Assembly: GCA_903822975.1 (NCBI GenBank)
Contig: CAIJRD010000010.1
Span: 1-64,000, forward strand
Reading direction: 5' to 3'
Source: an uncultured Sinobacteraceae bacterium
Lineage (GTDB): Bacteria; Pseudomonadota; Gammaproteobacteria; Nevskiales; Nevskiaceae
Length of the DNA stretch: 64,000 bases
Shown: positions 46,049-54,632 of the stretch, in pieces
Layout: each line of letters opens with the position of its first letter
Position numbering within the stretch: position 1 is the stretch's first letter
Notes under the pieces: generated by a model
What the model was told of the DNA's origin: nothing
The model's input: the letters and a program-made list of their open reading frames with translations, nothing else
Databases searched by the model: none
Translations under genes and position numbers: made by a program

Positions 46049-46308
46049 CGGGTTCTCCTGGCCACTGCCGATGCTTGATGCATCGACGTGTTTTGGCCAC
46101 TGTAGACAATGCGTCGCCGCGCATCTAGTCCGCAGGCGTACGACTTCGCGAAAAACCACTCGTCTGGAAAGGTCTTCGTATCGACCAACACCGCGCGGTT
46201 GCTCCTCGGATGAACATTTTCCGCATGCTAGCCATGCGGTCATGACGAGTAATCGCTGCGGAGGTGTCCCACCGATCCCGATGGGCCGTCGGTCTCCGGG
46301 CAAGTCTG

Positions 46309-46338
46309 TTGACAGCGGACGACCGCTCTGAAGACAAT
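46309..46338 (+). promoter_or_regulatory. Sigma70-like promoter of TetR paralogue 2
   Basis: TTGACA (46309-46314), 18-base spacer, GACAAT (46333-46338), followed 8 bases later by motif B. Confidence 0.5.
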
Positions 46339-46346
46339 CAATGGCG

Positions 46347-46362
46347 GTCCGTCTGGACGGTT
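46347..46362. promoter_or_regulatory. Operator motif B, site 4
   Basis: GTCCGTCTGGACGGTT, 14 of 16 matches to AACCGTCYGGACGGTT, located at the expected transcription start for the TetR gene at 46623, suggesting autoregulation. It could also act on the divergent norQ-like operon. Confidence 0.6.
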
Positions 46363-46622
46363 GTATTATTTGGCGCCTTTTATTGGGAACATCGATCTTC
46401 TGAGCATCACGAATCGATTGCGGTCGGTAACAGCACGAAACGACTCTGCGAGTGAAGCAGGGCTAGCCTTGTGCAATTAGCGAGTTGTGGACCGCCTGAG
46501 CCTGGAGTGATCCGAAAGTGCGCTACATGCAAAAAGCAGCAGAGCTGGATGCGGCGACAGTTGACGACTGTGGACCCTGCATTGGAGTATCGGCGCTTCC
46601 GTCTGCGTTGTATCCGGTCAGC

Positions 46623-47243
46623 ATGCCCAAGAAGAAGCCTGTTCGAATAGCCGTATTAGACGCTGCAATTGATCTTGTGGAGTCTTCAGGTGCAGCAGTC
46701 TTGACACTAGATGCCGTCGCGGCACGGGCAGGTGTGAGCAAGGGTGGTCTGCTGCATCATTTCAAGTCCAAGGAAGCGCTGCTGAAGGGCATGATGGCGC
46801 GTGTGGCCGAGGACTTCGATCTGCAGTCCAAGGAGGCTGCGGCAAAGCTGAATCAAGGTACCGGTAACTCGGCGGCCCGACAATTCGATCTGTTGCGGAC
46901 CTATCTTGATCGCAGCTTCTCCGGGATCGGCACTAAGGATCGTAGTGCGATGGCCTTGTTCGCCGTCGCCGCGAATCAACCGAGCCTGCTGGAGCCGGTT
47001 CGCGACTTTTTTGCAAAGCGCGTTAAGGAAACCCTCGGGCACTCAGAAAATCCGGCGGCCTCGCTAGCGCTGATGCTACTGGCCGACGGCTTATGGTTGT
47101 TCGATGCGCTCGACATCGCCCCGTTCAGCGGCAAGCTGCGCGAGCAGGCGCGCGATATGGCAATCGAGTGGGCGCGCCAGATCAGCGAAGTGCCGGCCGT
47201 GAAGAAAAAGCCGGGCGCAACTCGAAGTCAAGGCAGCAAGTAG
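46623..47243 (+). CDS. TetR-family regulator, paralogue 2
   Basis: 206 residues from ATG 46623; an in-frame ATG 35 codons upstream gives a non-conserved extension. Helix-turn-helix LDAVAARAGVSKGGLLHHFK is nearly the same as in the protein at 40266. The ligand domain closes with LLADGLWLFDALDIAPF, like its paralogue. A basic tail (KKKPGATRSQGSK) follows. Probably represses its own promoter through motif B site 4, and the genes at 37478, 38120 and 41205. Confidence 0.85.
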   Translation: MPKKKPVRIAVLDAAIDLVESSGAAVLTLDAVAARAGVSKGGLLHHFKSKEALLKGMMARVAEDFDLQSKEAAAKLNQGTGNSAARQFDLLRTYLDRSFSGIGTKDRSAMALFAVAANQPSLLEPVRDFFAKRVKETLGHSENPAASLALMLLADGLWLFDALDIAPFSGKLREQARDMAIEWARQISEVPAVKKKPGATRSQGSK

Positions 47244-47426
47244 CGCGGCGTTGCCGGCAGGTAACCGGGATCGATCGCGCAGCGCGCGGGCTCCGGCCGC
47301 GACTCGCTAGACGCAGCATCAGGAGTTGATAGGAATCGGGCGCCCGGCCTCCGCTCGAAATAAACGGGTGCTCGGGAATGGTGAGTGGTTGCAACAAGTG
47401 CAACGCCGATTGCAGGAAGCTCAAGT

Positions 47427-48230
47427 ATGAATCCAACGGAACTGGGCCCCGATCGTTTGGCCATTCCGCCGATCGACGCGGTGTTCGACACCTCAGCCGG
47501 TACCACTGCAGTCGTTGTTTACGGCGCACTCGCGCTGGCGCTAATGGTCTGGGGCATGCTGGACGCGCGCCGTCGCGTGATTGTCGCCGCGATGCTGTTC
47601 GGCGGAGCCATCACTTCGTGCATCGAACCCTTGCTCGATGTGGTTACGGGCGCACTGCATCCGATCGTCGGCCAGCCGGCCGTGTTCAGCTTGATGGGTC
47701 GAAGCATTCCGCTGTGGGTCATCGTCTGTTACGCGCTCTACTACGGTGGATTCGGTTCGATCAACCTGATCGCATTCGCCAAGGGTGTATCGCGGCGCGG
47801 CGTGTGGCTGTGGTTCCTGGCACCGCTGTTGGGTGATGTGCTGTGGGAAGAGGTGATGCTGCATTACAAGTTGTATTACTACTACGGCAATCAGCCGTTC
47901 GTGCTGATCAAATTCCCGCTTTACCAGCCTGCCGGAAACTCTACCGGCGAACTTTTGGGTGTCACCGCCTTGTTCTTCATGCGCCCGTATCTGAGCGGCT
48001 GGCGCTGGTTCGCAGCCGCTGCCTTGGTGATGCCGCTCGGCGGCGTCATGGGCTTCAACGCCGTGTGTTGGCCCGGCTTCTACGCGGTGCACTCGAACTG
48101 GCCCGGCTGGATCGTGCAGCTCTGCGGCCTGATGACCTGGATGCTTGCTGCACTGATGGTGCACCTGGTTTCGCTGCTGGTGGCAAGGGATTCGCCACTG
48201 CGCCGCGAAGGTAAATTGATTCTCGCCTAG
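47427..48230 (+). CDS. Membrane protein related to AveC-like group, type C copy 1
   Basis: 267 residues from ATG 47427, with AGGAAG upstream. About seven helices. It shares with the proteins at 53608 and 60659 the motif E-P-x-x-D (Glu67, Asp71 in CIEPLLDVVTGALHP), then LWEEVMLHYKLYYYYG and FPLY. These align in order with Glu/Asp110-x3-Asn114 and the E-x-x-x-L...Y-x-Y-x-G...FP segments of types A and B. I infer a shorter branch of the same superfamily. No characterised homologue is known to me. Confidence 0.65.
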   Translation: MNPTELGPDRLAIPPIDAVFDTSAGTTAVVVYGALALALMVWGMLDARRRVIVAAMLFGGAITSCIEPLLDVVTGALHPIVGQPAVFSLMGRSIPLWVIVCYALYYGGFGSINLIAFAKGVSRRGVWLWFLAPLLGDVLWEEVMLHYKLYYYYGNQPFVLIKFPLYQPAGNSTGELLGVTALFFMRPYLSGWRWFAAAALVMPLGGVMGFNAVCWPGFYAVHSNWPGWIVQLCGLMTWMLAALMVHLVSLLVARDSPLRREGKLILA

Positions 48231-48397
48231 CCGCCGTCACGCGTCCCGGAACCGCCGCTCGAACTTCGTTTGCGAAGGTATCCATCGGCCTGCAAGAAGT
48301 CTTTCATTTTGAGCAACATCAATTTTCGGACGCAGCAAGCGCGCGCCACGGCGCGCGCGCCGCGACCGGCGCACACGCGGGTGGCGCCGACTACAGT

Positions 48398-48413
48398 GGT
48401 ACGCTAGCATACC
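48398..48413. promoter_or_regulatory. Palindromic operator, motif A, site 7 (best match)
   Basis: GGTACGCTAGCATACC matches the consensus GGTAYGCTAGCRTACC in full. It lies 31 bases before the Rieske oxygenase start and ties this gene to the acyl-CoA region 20-45 kb away. Confidence 0.7.
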
Positions 48414-48444
48414 GACATTCAAGAAAAGATTTCCGGAGGCGGTT

Positions 48445-49851
48445 ATGGCAGGCGACGAATTGAAAGTAGTTCGCGGATTTTCGAGCAAGGCGAGTCCGCT
48501 GCCGCAAGACTTGCTGAAGGCGGATACCCGGGAAGTGCCCGCCGGCTTGTTGGCCACGGGCACTTATCCGAGTGCGGACAAGACCATCGCGCTGAATCGC
48601 TATTGCAGCCCTGAATTCGCTCAACTCGAGAAAGAGAAGCTGTGGAAGAAGGTCTGGCAGTTCGCCTGCCGCGAAGAAGATATTCCGAACGTCGGCGATC
48701 GCATTCCCTATACCGTTGGTGATCTGTCGTTCATGATCGTACGCAGCGGTCCTTCCAGCTTCCGCGCGTTCTACAACACCTGTTTGCACCGCGGCACGCG
48801 CCTGTGCGATGGCATGAGTTCCGGAGAAAGCGTCCGATGTCCGTTTCACGCCTGGGAATGGAATCTCGATGGCAGCCTGAAAAACATTCCGAGCCGCTGG
48901 GATTTCCCCAAGGTCGATTCGGAAAAATATCGGTTGCCGGACGTGAAGTGCGAGACCTGGGGCGGATTCATTTTCGTCAATCCGGATCCGGACGCAGCGC
49001 CCCTATCCAAAGCGCTGGGTGTGCTGCCAGAGCATTTCGCCAGTTTCAATCCTGCTGAGCGTTTCACCGCTTTCCATATTCGCAAGAAGGTGCGTGCGAA
49101 CTGGAAGATCACGATGGAAGCATTTCTGGAGTCGTATCACGTCGTCGAAACGCACACCGAATCGCTCGGCTTCACCGGTGACGCATCCACGCAGTACGAT
49201 GTTTGGGATGACGGTGCGAGCCACATCAGCCGGCTGATCACGCCGTCGGCTATTCCGAGTCCGCACCTCGGCGACCATGCATCGGTGGCCGACGCCGTCA
49301 ACCAGGCATTCCAGGCTTTCGCGCTGGCCATGCCGGGGGTACCGGTGCCGCAATATGATCCGGCGTCGCGGCTAAACGGACGTGCACAGGTTGCGGAGTG
49401 GCGTCGCCAGATGATGGGTGCGGGCCTGGGTCGCGATTTCTCGAACGTCTCCGATGCGACGATGATCGATAGCATCCAGTACTACATGTTCCCGAACTTC
49501 TGTCCATGGTTCGGCGAGGGCTTGCCGCTGGTGTATCAATTCCTGCCGCACGGCGATAACCCGAACGAATCGATCATGAGCGTGCGCCTGACCGTTCCGG
49601 TTCCGGGTGGCGGCGCGCCGCGGCCACCGTCGGCGCCGATCCGCGAAATCGACTTCGACGAGCGCTTCGATGCCGTTCCGGAAATCGGTCTGCTGGCGAT
49701 CATCTTCGATCAGGATATGGGCAATCTTCCACGTGTACAGGCCGGCCTGCGCGGCGCCGAACCGGGCCATGCATTCGCAACCCTGGGTCGCTATCAGGAA
49801 CAGCGTATTCGCCACTTCCACGATGTCCTCGATCGAACGCTTGAAGCCTAG
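48445..49851 (+). CDS. Rieske non-heme iron oxygenase, alpha subunit
   Basis: 468 residues, with CGGAGG upstream. Rieske cluster ligands Cys113/His115 (CLHRGTRLC) and Cys132/His135 (CPFHAWEW). The mononuclear iron site begins with His232 and His237 (SYHVVETHTES). Length suits ring-hydroxylating or demethylating oxygenases. The domain linking Asp lies in the MEAFLESYHVV stretch as Glu. No reductase or beta subunit gene is adjacent; a Rieske ferredoxin follows 161 bases downstream. Substrate is probably a lipophilic ring compound, from context. Confidence 0.9.
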   Translation: MAGDELKVVRGFSSKASPLPQDLLKADTREVPAGLLATGTYPSADKTIALNRYCSPEFAQLEKEKLWKKVWQFACREEDIPNVGDRIPYTVGDLSFMIVRSGPSSFRAFYNTCLHRGTRLCDGMSSGESVRCPFHAWEWNLDGSLKNIPSRWDFPKVDSEKYRLPDVKCETWGGFIFVNPDPDAAPLSKALGVLPEHFASFNPAERFTAFHIRKKVRANWKITMEAFLESYHVVETHTESLGFTGDASTQYDVWDDGASHISRLITPSAIPSPHLGDHASVADAVNQAFQAFALAMPGVPVPQYDPASRLNGRAQVAEWRRQMMGAGLGRDFSNVSDATMIDSIQYYMFPNFCPWFGEGLPLVYQFLPHGDNPNESIMSVRLTVPVPGGGAPRPPSAPIREIDFDERFDAVPEIGLLAIIFDQDMGNLPRVQAGLRGAEPGHAFATLGRYQEQRIRHFHDVLDRTLEA

Positions 49852-50012
49852 ACCTTGCACTGACGCACGCGCGGCGTGGCTGCATAGAGGCCTCCATTTT
49901 CCGGTCTTCCAGTGTGGCGGCCGCTATCCGTCGCGCAGGCTTTCGGGCGAACGCCAATTCATCGGAAGCGCACGTTTAGCCGGTCGCCGGTGCGCGTGAG
50001 TGGCGTGTGACG

Positions 50013-50384
50013 ATGCCTGGAAGTGACCCCGCTGACGGTGACTTCGTCGACACGATCGCGCTCGCCGCACTCGAAGCGGGCGCACAGCACAGTGTCTACG
50101 TCGGCATGCGCCGCGTGCTGCTCTGCCGCGTCGACACAGACGTATTCGCATTCCGCGACGCTTGTCCGCATGCGCTGCAACCGTTGAAGGGGGGCGCAAT
50201 CACAGGCACCACGATCCGCTGCCCAAAACATGGCGCCTGTTTCGATATGAAAACCGGAATGCCTCAGAACGGAATTACGAAGGCGTCGCTGGAACTCTAT
50301 GCGGTGCGTATCCGCGACGGTATCGTGCAGGTCGATGCGGGCCCCGACAAGCGACCCAATCCCTATCAGCAGTTTGGCGGCTAG
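50013..50384 (+). CDS. Rieske-type [2Fe-2S] ferredoxin
   Basis: 123 residues from ATG 50013; GTG 50007 is also in frame. Cluster ligands Cys51/His53 (CPHALQPL) and Cys70/His73 (CPKHGACF). It is the small single-domain type that carries electrons from a reductase to a terminal oxygenase, very likely the one encoded just upstream. C-terminal tail is Pro/Gln-rich (RPNPYQQFGG). Confidence 0.85.
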   Translation: MPGSDPADGDFVDTIALAALEAGAQHSVYVGMRRVLLCRVDTDVFAFRDACPHALQPLKGGAITGTTIRCPKHGACFDMKTGMPQNGITKASLELYAVRIRDGIVQVDAGPDKRPNPYQQFGG

Positions 50385-50573
50385 ATCGCGCGTGAGTTGG
50401 GAATCGATGCGGTCCTAATCGCGAGAGCAGTCCTCTGGCGCCCTTGTCGGGTTCAAGCGTCTCGACAACCAGACGCCCCGCCAAACGATGATCACGTAGC
50501 GGCTTGGCTGTGCACCGTGGGTTTGCGGAAGCTTTCGCGCTAGTAATGCCGTCGGCATCCCGGACCATCCCAT

Positions 50574-51191
50574 TCAACGGCCGGGTTTGATGTTTACAAG
50601 CGCCGGCAGCACGAAGTTGCGCAGCAACTGTTCCTGACCCTTCGCATCCAGATCGTCGCGCAATAGCAAAATCACCGCCACCGAACGGAGCCAGGCATTG
50701 ACCGCGGCAACGTCGAGGCCTGGGCGCCACTCGTGTGCGTTGACCGCGCGCGTGACCGAGCTTCGCCACAGCACCTCGGCGCGTTTAAAAAACTTCTCGT
50801 CCGGCCCCACCAGATATCGCTCCATGTGCCAATCGCTGGCCTCATCGAGTGCTGCGATGAACACCGCATCCGCGCGGGCATGACGGATGAAGCCGACGAA
50901 TCCGGTTACCAGTGCATCGGCCAGGTGCTGTTGCGCTTCGATCAGCGGGCGCACTTTTTCCAGGATTCGGTCGAGACGACTTACCGCTACCGCCTCGACC
51001 AGTGCTCGCCGATTCGGGAAGGCGCGATACAAGGTTCTGGCGGTGACGCCAGCATTCGTCGCGATTTCGAGCAGGCTCACGTCCGAGCCACGACTGGCAA
51101 AACACTTGATGGCGGCGGCAAGGATTTTTTCGGCTGCGGGGCGTGTCAAGGTGGGCTCGTCTAGGAACTGGCGGGAATTACAGCGGCGCAA
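50574..51191 (-). CDS. TetR-family regulator
   Basis: 205 residues. Helix-turn-helix: ILAAAIKCFASRGSDVSLLE then IATNAGVTARTLYRAFPNRR. Not closely related to the paralogous pair at 40266 and 46623. It is divergent from the second AveC-like cassette; the region between holds a perfect palindrome (51276-51289), a likely operator for both directions. Confidence 0.85.
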   Translation of the reverse strand: MRRCNSRQFLDEPTLTRPAAEKILAAAIKCFASRGSDVSLLEIATNAGVTARTLYRAFPNRRALVEAVAVSRLDRILEKVRPLIEAQQHLADALVTGFVGFIRHARADAVFIAALDEASDWHMERYLVGPDEKFFKRAEVLWRSSVTRAVNAHEWRPGLDVAAVNAWLRSVAVILLLRDDLDAKGQEQLLRNFVLPALVNIKPGR

Positions 51192-51275
51192 TGCGCGCGG
51201 CGCAAGCTGTCCTGAGGTGCAGTATTGACGATGTCATAGAAAGCGGATAGTGTGACATCCAATCTAGTACGTGCG

Positions 51276-51289
51276 TGCTATATAGCACT
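51276..51289. promoter_or_regulatory. Perfect palindrome in divergent promoter
   Basis: GTGCTATATAGCAC is its own reverse complement and includes a TATATA core that could overlap a -10 box; GTGACA lies 17 bases upstream. Probable operator of the TetR gene at 50574 controlling the AveC-like genes from 51462. Confidence 0.5.
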
Positions 51290-51461
51290 GCTGGCAAACG
51301 ACTACCGATCGCCGGTTCAGGCGACGAGCCAAAAATAAAGGGAGGAGAACGGATGGTTCAGGGTTGCGGATATTCGGCATCGCCAGCATCCGGTCACGCG
51401 TGCAATGCGGCTGGATGCGACGGCGCGGTCATTAACAGCCGGATCGGTTGAGGAAGTCGCC

Positions 51462-52550
51462 ATGTCCTCGCAAACCCGAGTGTCAATGAGGCTCAGCAAT
51501 GCAAGCCTTCCGCCCGTGTTGTTCTGGGCGGTTTTGGGCGCGGGTATCCTCTGCTTCCAACTGTATGTGCTCGGCAAATGGGTGAGCGGTCCGTACTTCG
51601 TCGCAACCGATCCAGGCCCGGATCCGATCACCCACGGACAGCAGCTGTACTTCCTCGGCTTGCAGATCGCACTGCCGCTGCTGGCGCTGTGGATGCTCTG
51701 GCATTGGCTCATCAAGCCCTGGCGCCGCGAAGGATCGATCACGACTGACGGTCGCCTGATCGCCGCGTTTTCGATGATCTTCTTCTGGGACATGAGTATG
51801 AATTACTCGTCCACGGCCCTTTTCTACAACTCCTATTTTCTGAATCGCGGCGCCTGGAATCTCGGTTCCTGGCCGACCTGGTACAGCCCGAATGCAAACG
51901 CGCTGCCGGAACCGCTGCTGGTCTGCATTCCGGGGTACACGGCCTTGGTATTCTCGCAGGCGCTGTTCATCTGCGGACTGCTACGTAAAGTGAAAGCGCG
52001 CCATCCGCAGATGGGATTTCTGGGCGTTCTCGCATTCGTTGTGATCGGTCTGACGATCGTCGACACCGTGATCGAAGTGCTGCTGATCCGCTCCGGCATT
52101 TATGCCTATCCGGGTGCCATACGCGCGATCACCTTGTTCGCTGGCGAGCGCTTCCAGTTGCCCTTGACCGAAACCTTCTTCTTCGGAGGTTTGGGTATCG
52201 GAGCAACCGCGCTACTGAGTTTCTATCGCGACGACACCGGAAAAACCTGGGCGGAGCGTGGCATCGAGCAGGTGCGGATGGGGGCCAAGGGCAAGCAATG
52301 GCTGCGTTTCTTCGCAGTATTCGGATTCATCCACTTCTTCTTCTTCACGCTCTATTCGCTCCCGCAGATCTTCGTTTCTCTGAATACCGATCCTTTTCCG
52401 AAAGGCTATCCCTCCTACCTCGAGAATGGCATGTGTGTGTATGGCGTCAATGAAGATGAGTGTCCGGGGCCTGGCGTGATGATGCCCAGACCGCCACACA
52501 AGATTGTTCCCGGTGGCCTGCCGCGCAGGAGTGCCTCCGATGCCCAGTAG
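51462..52550 (+). CDS. AveC-like polytopic membrane protein, type A copy 2
   Basis: 362 residues from ATG 51462, 5 bases after GAGGAAG. Co-linear with the copy at 41205: FFWDMSMNYSSTALFYNS falls at the same residues (107-124), with Asp110 and Asn114. TIVDTVIEVLLIRSGIYAYP, FYRDDTGKTWAERGIEQVR and the tail NGMCVYGVNEDECPGPG are kept. Heads an A-B-C operon. The end overlaps the type B start by 11 bases. Confidence 0.8.
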   Translation: MSSQTRVSMRLSNASLPPVLFWAVLGAGILCFQLYVLGKWVSGPYFVATDPGPDPITHGQQLYFLGLQIALPLLALWMLWHWLIKPWRREGSITTDGRLIAAFSMIFFWDMSMNYSSTALFYNSYFLNRGAWNLGSWPTWYSPNANALPEPLLVCIPGYTALVFSQALFICGLLRKVKARHPQMGFLGVLAFVVIGLTIVDTVIEVLLIRSGIYAYPGAIRAITLFAGERFQLPLTETFFFGGLGIGATALLSFYRDDTGKTWAERGIEQVRMGAKGKQWLRFFAVFGFIHFFFFTLYSLPQIFVSLNTDPFPKGYPSYLENGMCVYGVNEDECPGPGVMMPRPPHKIVPGGLPRRSASDAQ

Positions 52551-53604
52551 CACTCCGACGATGTCACGGCGCACGCCGGTGATTTCGGCCGCCACTCGTT
52601 TCTGGATCGGCGCCGGGGCCTTCTGGTTCGTGTTCTGCGTAGTGGTCTGGGGGCTGTGGATCACAGGTCCGGATTTCAAGCCCAATCACATTGGTGTGGA
52701 GCAGGCCTCCGCCGCTTATGTGCGATTCATTCGTGGGGTCGAAATTGCATCGATCCTGTTGGCGATCGGACAAATCTGGCATTTCATTCTGCGCCCGAAA
52801 CTCCGCACCGGAAAGATGTCGTTCGATGGCCTGTTTTTCCTGAGTTGCTGGATGCTCTACATCCAGGAGCCATGGATCAACTACAACTCTCCGCAGTTCC
52901 TCTACACCAGCGTGGCCTACAACATGGGCTCCTGGTGCAACTACATACCCGGCTGGAATAGTCAGAACGCGGGGCTGATGCCAGTCGGCGCGATCATCTG
53001 GTGCCTGGCCTATCTGACGCTTGTGGGGCTCTGGGCGTTTACCGGTTCGAAGCTGATGGGATGGGCACGACGCCGCTGGCCGGGATTGTCGAGCTGGCAG
53101 CTGATTGGAGTTTGCTTTCTCTGCTTCATCCCAGCGGACCTGATTCTCGAGCACGGCATCCTGTACTTCGAGTTGTTCAACTACTCGAGCACCGTGCCTT
53201 CGTTGACCTTGCACGCTGGCAAGATTTATCAGTTCCCGTTGTACGAAGTTCCGAGCTGGTGCGCGACGCTGACCTGCCTGTCGGCGATTCACTTCTTCCG
53301 CGACGATGCGGGTGAGTCTTACGGCGAGCGTGGCATTCACAAGCTGAAGATCGGTGAGCGCGGCAAAACCTTCCTGCGCTTCCTCGCGATTCTCGGCACC
53401 TGCCAGATCGGTTTCTTCGTGACCTACAACATGCCGTACTTCTACTGGAGTACGAAAGGTGGCGAGTTTCCGCCGTACAAGGAATACCGCACGGCCGGCG
53501 TCTGTGGACCGAAGACGCACTACGACTGCCCGAGTCTGACCACTCCGGTGCCAAAGGCCGAGAGTCCAACCAATCGCATCGTCATGCCTTCGGGATCGGA
53601 GTAA
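52540..53604 (+). CDS. AveC-like polytopic membrane protein, type B copy 2
   Basis: 354 residues from ATG 52540 with AGGAG 8 bases upstream, overlapping the previous gene by 11 bases. WMLYIQEPWINY (Glu110, Asn114), NYIPGW, KIYQFPLYE, FFRDDAGESYGERGIHKLK and the Cys tail CGPKTHYDCPS match the copy at 42294. Translational overlap with type A supports a 1:1 complex. Confidence 0.8.
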   Translation: MPSSTPTMSRRTPVISAATRFWIGAGAFWFVFCVVVWGLWITGPDFKPNHIGVEQASAAYVRFIRGVEIASILLAIGQIWHFILRPKLRTGKMSFDGLFFLSCWMLYIQEPWINYNSPQFLYTSVAYNMGSWCNYIPGWNSQNAGLMPVGAIIWCLAYLTLVGLWAFTGSKLMGWARRRWPGLSSWQLIGVCFLCFIPADLILEHGILYFELFNYSSTVPSLTLHAGKIYQFPLYEVPSWCATLTCLSAIHFFRDDAGESYGERGIHKLKIGERGKTFLRFLAILGTCQIGFFVTYNMPYFYWSTKGGEFPPYKEYRTAGVCGPKTHYDCPSLTTPVPKAESPTNRIVMPSGSE

Positions 53605-53607
53605 AGC

Positions 53608-54447
53608 ATGGTGCAAGAACATGTGCTGATTCCGCAGCCGCCGTTCGATTCTGTTCTGGACCCAACGGTCCAGCTCTGGGTCACCGGCTTCATGGCGGCG
53701 ATGGCCGCAATCGCACTGGTCTATGCGCTGATTCACTGGCGCAGTTCCGGCAAGCCGACCTTCCTGCTGCTGTTTCTGGGCGGCGGCGCGATGATGTTGT
53801 TCGAGCCAATGGTCGATACCGTGGGCGCCTGCTGGTTTCCAGGTGGAGATTCCTGGATCGCATTTCATGCCTACGGTCGGCCCATGCCAGTCTGGTTGTG
53901 TCTGACCTACTTCTTCTATTTCGGAATCGGCGTCGGTGCAACCTGGCAGTTGATGCGCAAGGGTCTGAGCCGCAATCAGCTGTGGGCCTTGTTCCTCGGC
54001 GGCATCGTCGGTGATTTCATCATGGAAGCCACGCTGCTGCACTTCAATACCTGGACTTACTACGGCTGGCAGCCGCTGGTGGTGCTGAAGTTTCCGTTTT
54101 GGTGGGGACCGGTCAACTCGCTGATCATCATGGTGTGCGGTGCGCTGGTCTGCCGCTACGAGAACAAGCTGACGCAGGGCTGGCGCCAATGGCAGATCAT
54201 CCCGATCGCGCTGACCACCAGCGCGGCCTGCAATGCGATGGCCGGCTGGCCCTCGTGGCTGGTGATCAACACGGATGTCGGACCGCTGCTGACGCAGTTG
54301 GGCGGCATCGCGAGCTTCGCACTGGCCTTCTGGTTCATGCGGTTGGTGATCGACGTGATCGCCGCGCCGGTCAAGCTTGGTAATCAGGCAGCCGATCTCG
54401 CGCGCGAGCGTACAGGCGAACCGCGACCGGCCGATATCCACGCGTGA
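53608..54447 (+). CDS. Membrane protein related to AveC-like group, type C copy 2
   Basis: 279 residues, starting 3 bases after the type B stop. About seven helices. Motif Glu66-Pro-x-x-Asp70 (LFEPMVDTVGACWFP), then GDFIMEATLLHFNTWTYYG and LKFPF. Same family as 47427 and 60659. Its position as third gene of an A-B-C operon is the best evidence that type C works with types A and B. Polar C-terminal tail of ~25 residues. Confidence 0.65.
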   Translation: MVQEHVLIPQPPFDSVLDPTVQLWVTGFMAAMAAIALVYALIHWRSSGKPTFLLLFLGGGAMMLFEPMVDTVGACWFPGGDSWIAFHAYGRPMPVWLCLTYFFYFGIGVGATWQLMRKGLSRNQLWALFLGGIVGDFIMEATLLHFNTWTYYGWQPLVVLKFPFWWGPVNSLIIMVCGALVCRYENKLTQGWRQWQIIPIALTTSAACNAMAGWPSWLVINTDVGPLLTQLGGIASFALAFWFMRLVIDVIAAPVKLGNQAADLARERTGEPRPADIHA

Positions 54448-54632
54448 GCTTGAAATGAACACGACGGTTCCCCGTTTTCATTGCTGCGTGCGATTCGCAG
54501 TGACTGGCCGTGGCGCGCATGCGCAGGTTCACAATTGGGAATGGCACGCAGCGATTCCGCTGAGCGGGTTTCGCGTTGATCGATGCGTCGGCGCCCGCGT
54601 AGCGAAGTGTTCTGCACCATCAGGATGCCCGC

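Larger units (their letters stand above)
46049..46622. other. Divergent promoter region between norQ-like and TetR genes
   Basis: About 570 bases. Contains an inverted repeat CCGCATG-CTAGC-CATGCGG (46221-46239), a TTGACA/GACAAT promoter and motif B site 4. A reading frame that overlaps the end is only an extension of the TetR gene. Confidence 0.55.

Noticed and set aside
48339..48362. GCGCGC-rich inverted repeat upstream of the Rieske oxygenase
   Set aside because: Low-complexity GC alternation in a GC-rich genome; no loop or T-run to support a terminator.
54448..54632. Short frame MNTTVPRF... between the A-B-C operon and the flavoprotein
   Set aside because: No conserved pattern and weak ribosome site; treated as non-coding spacer.
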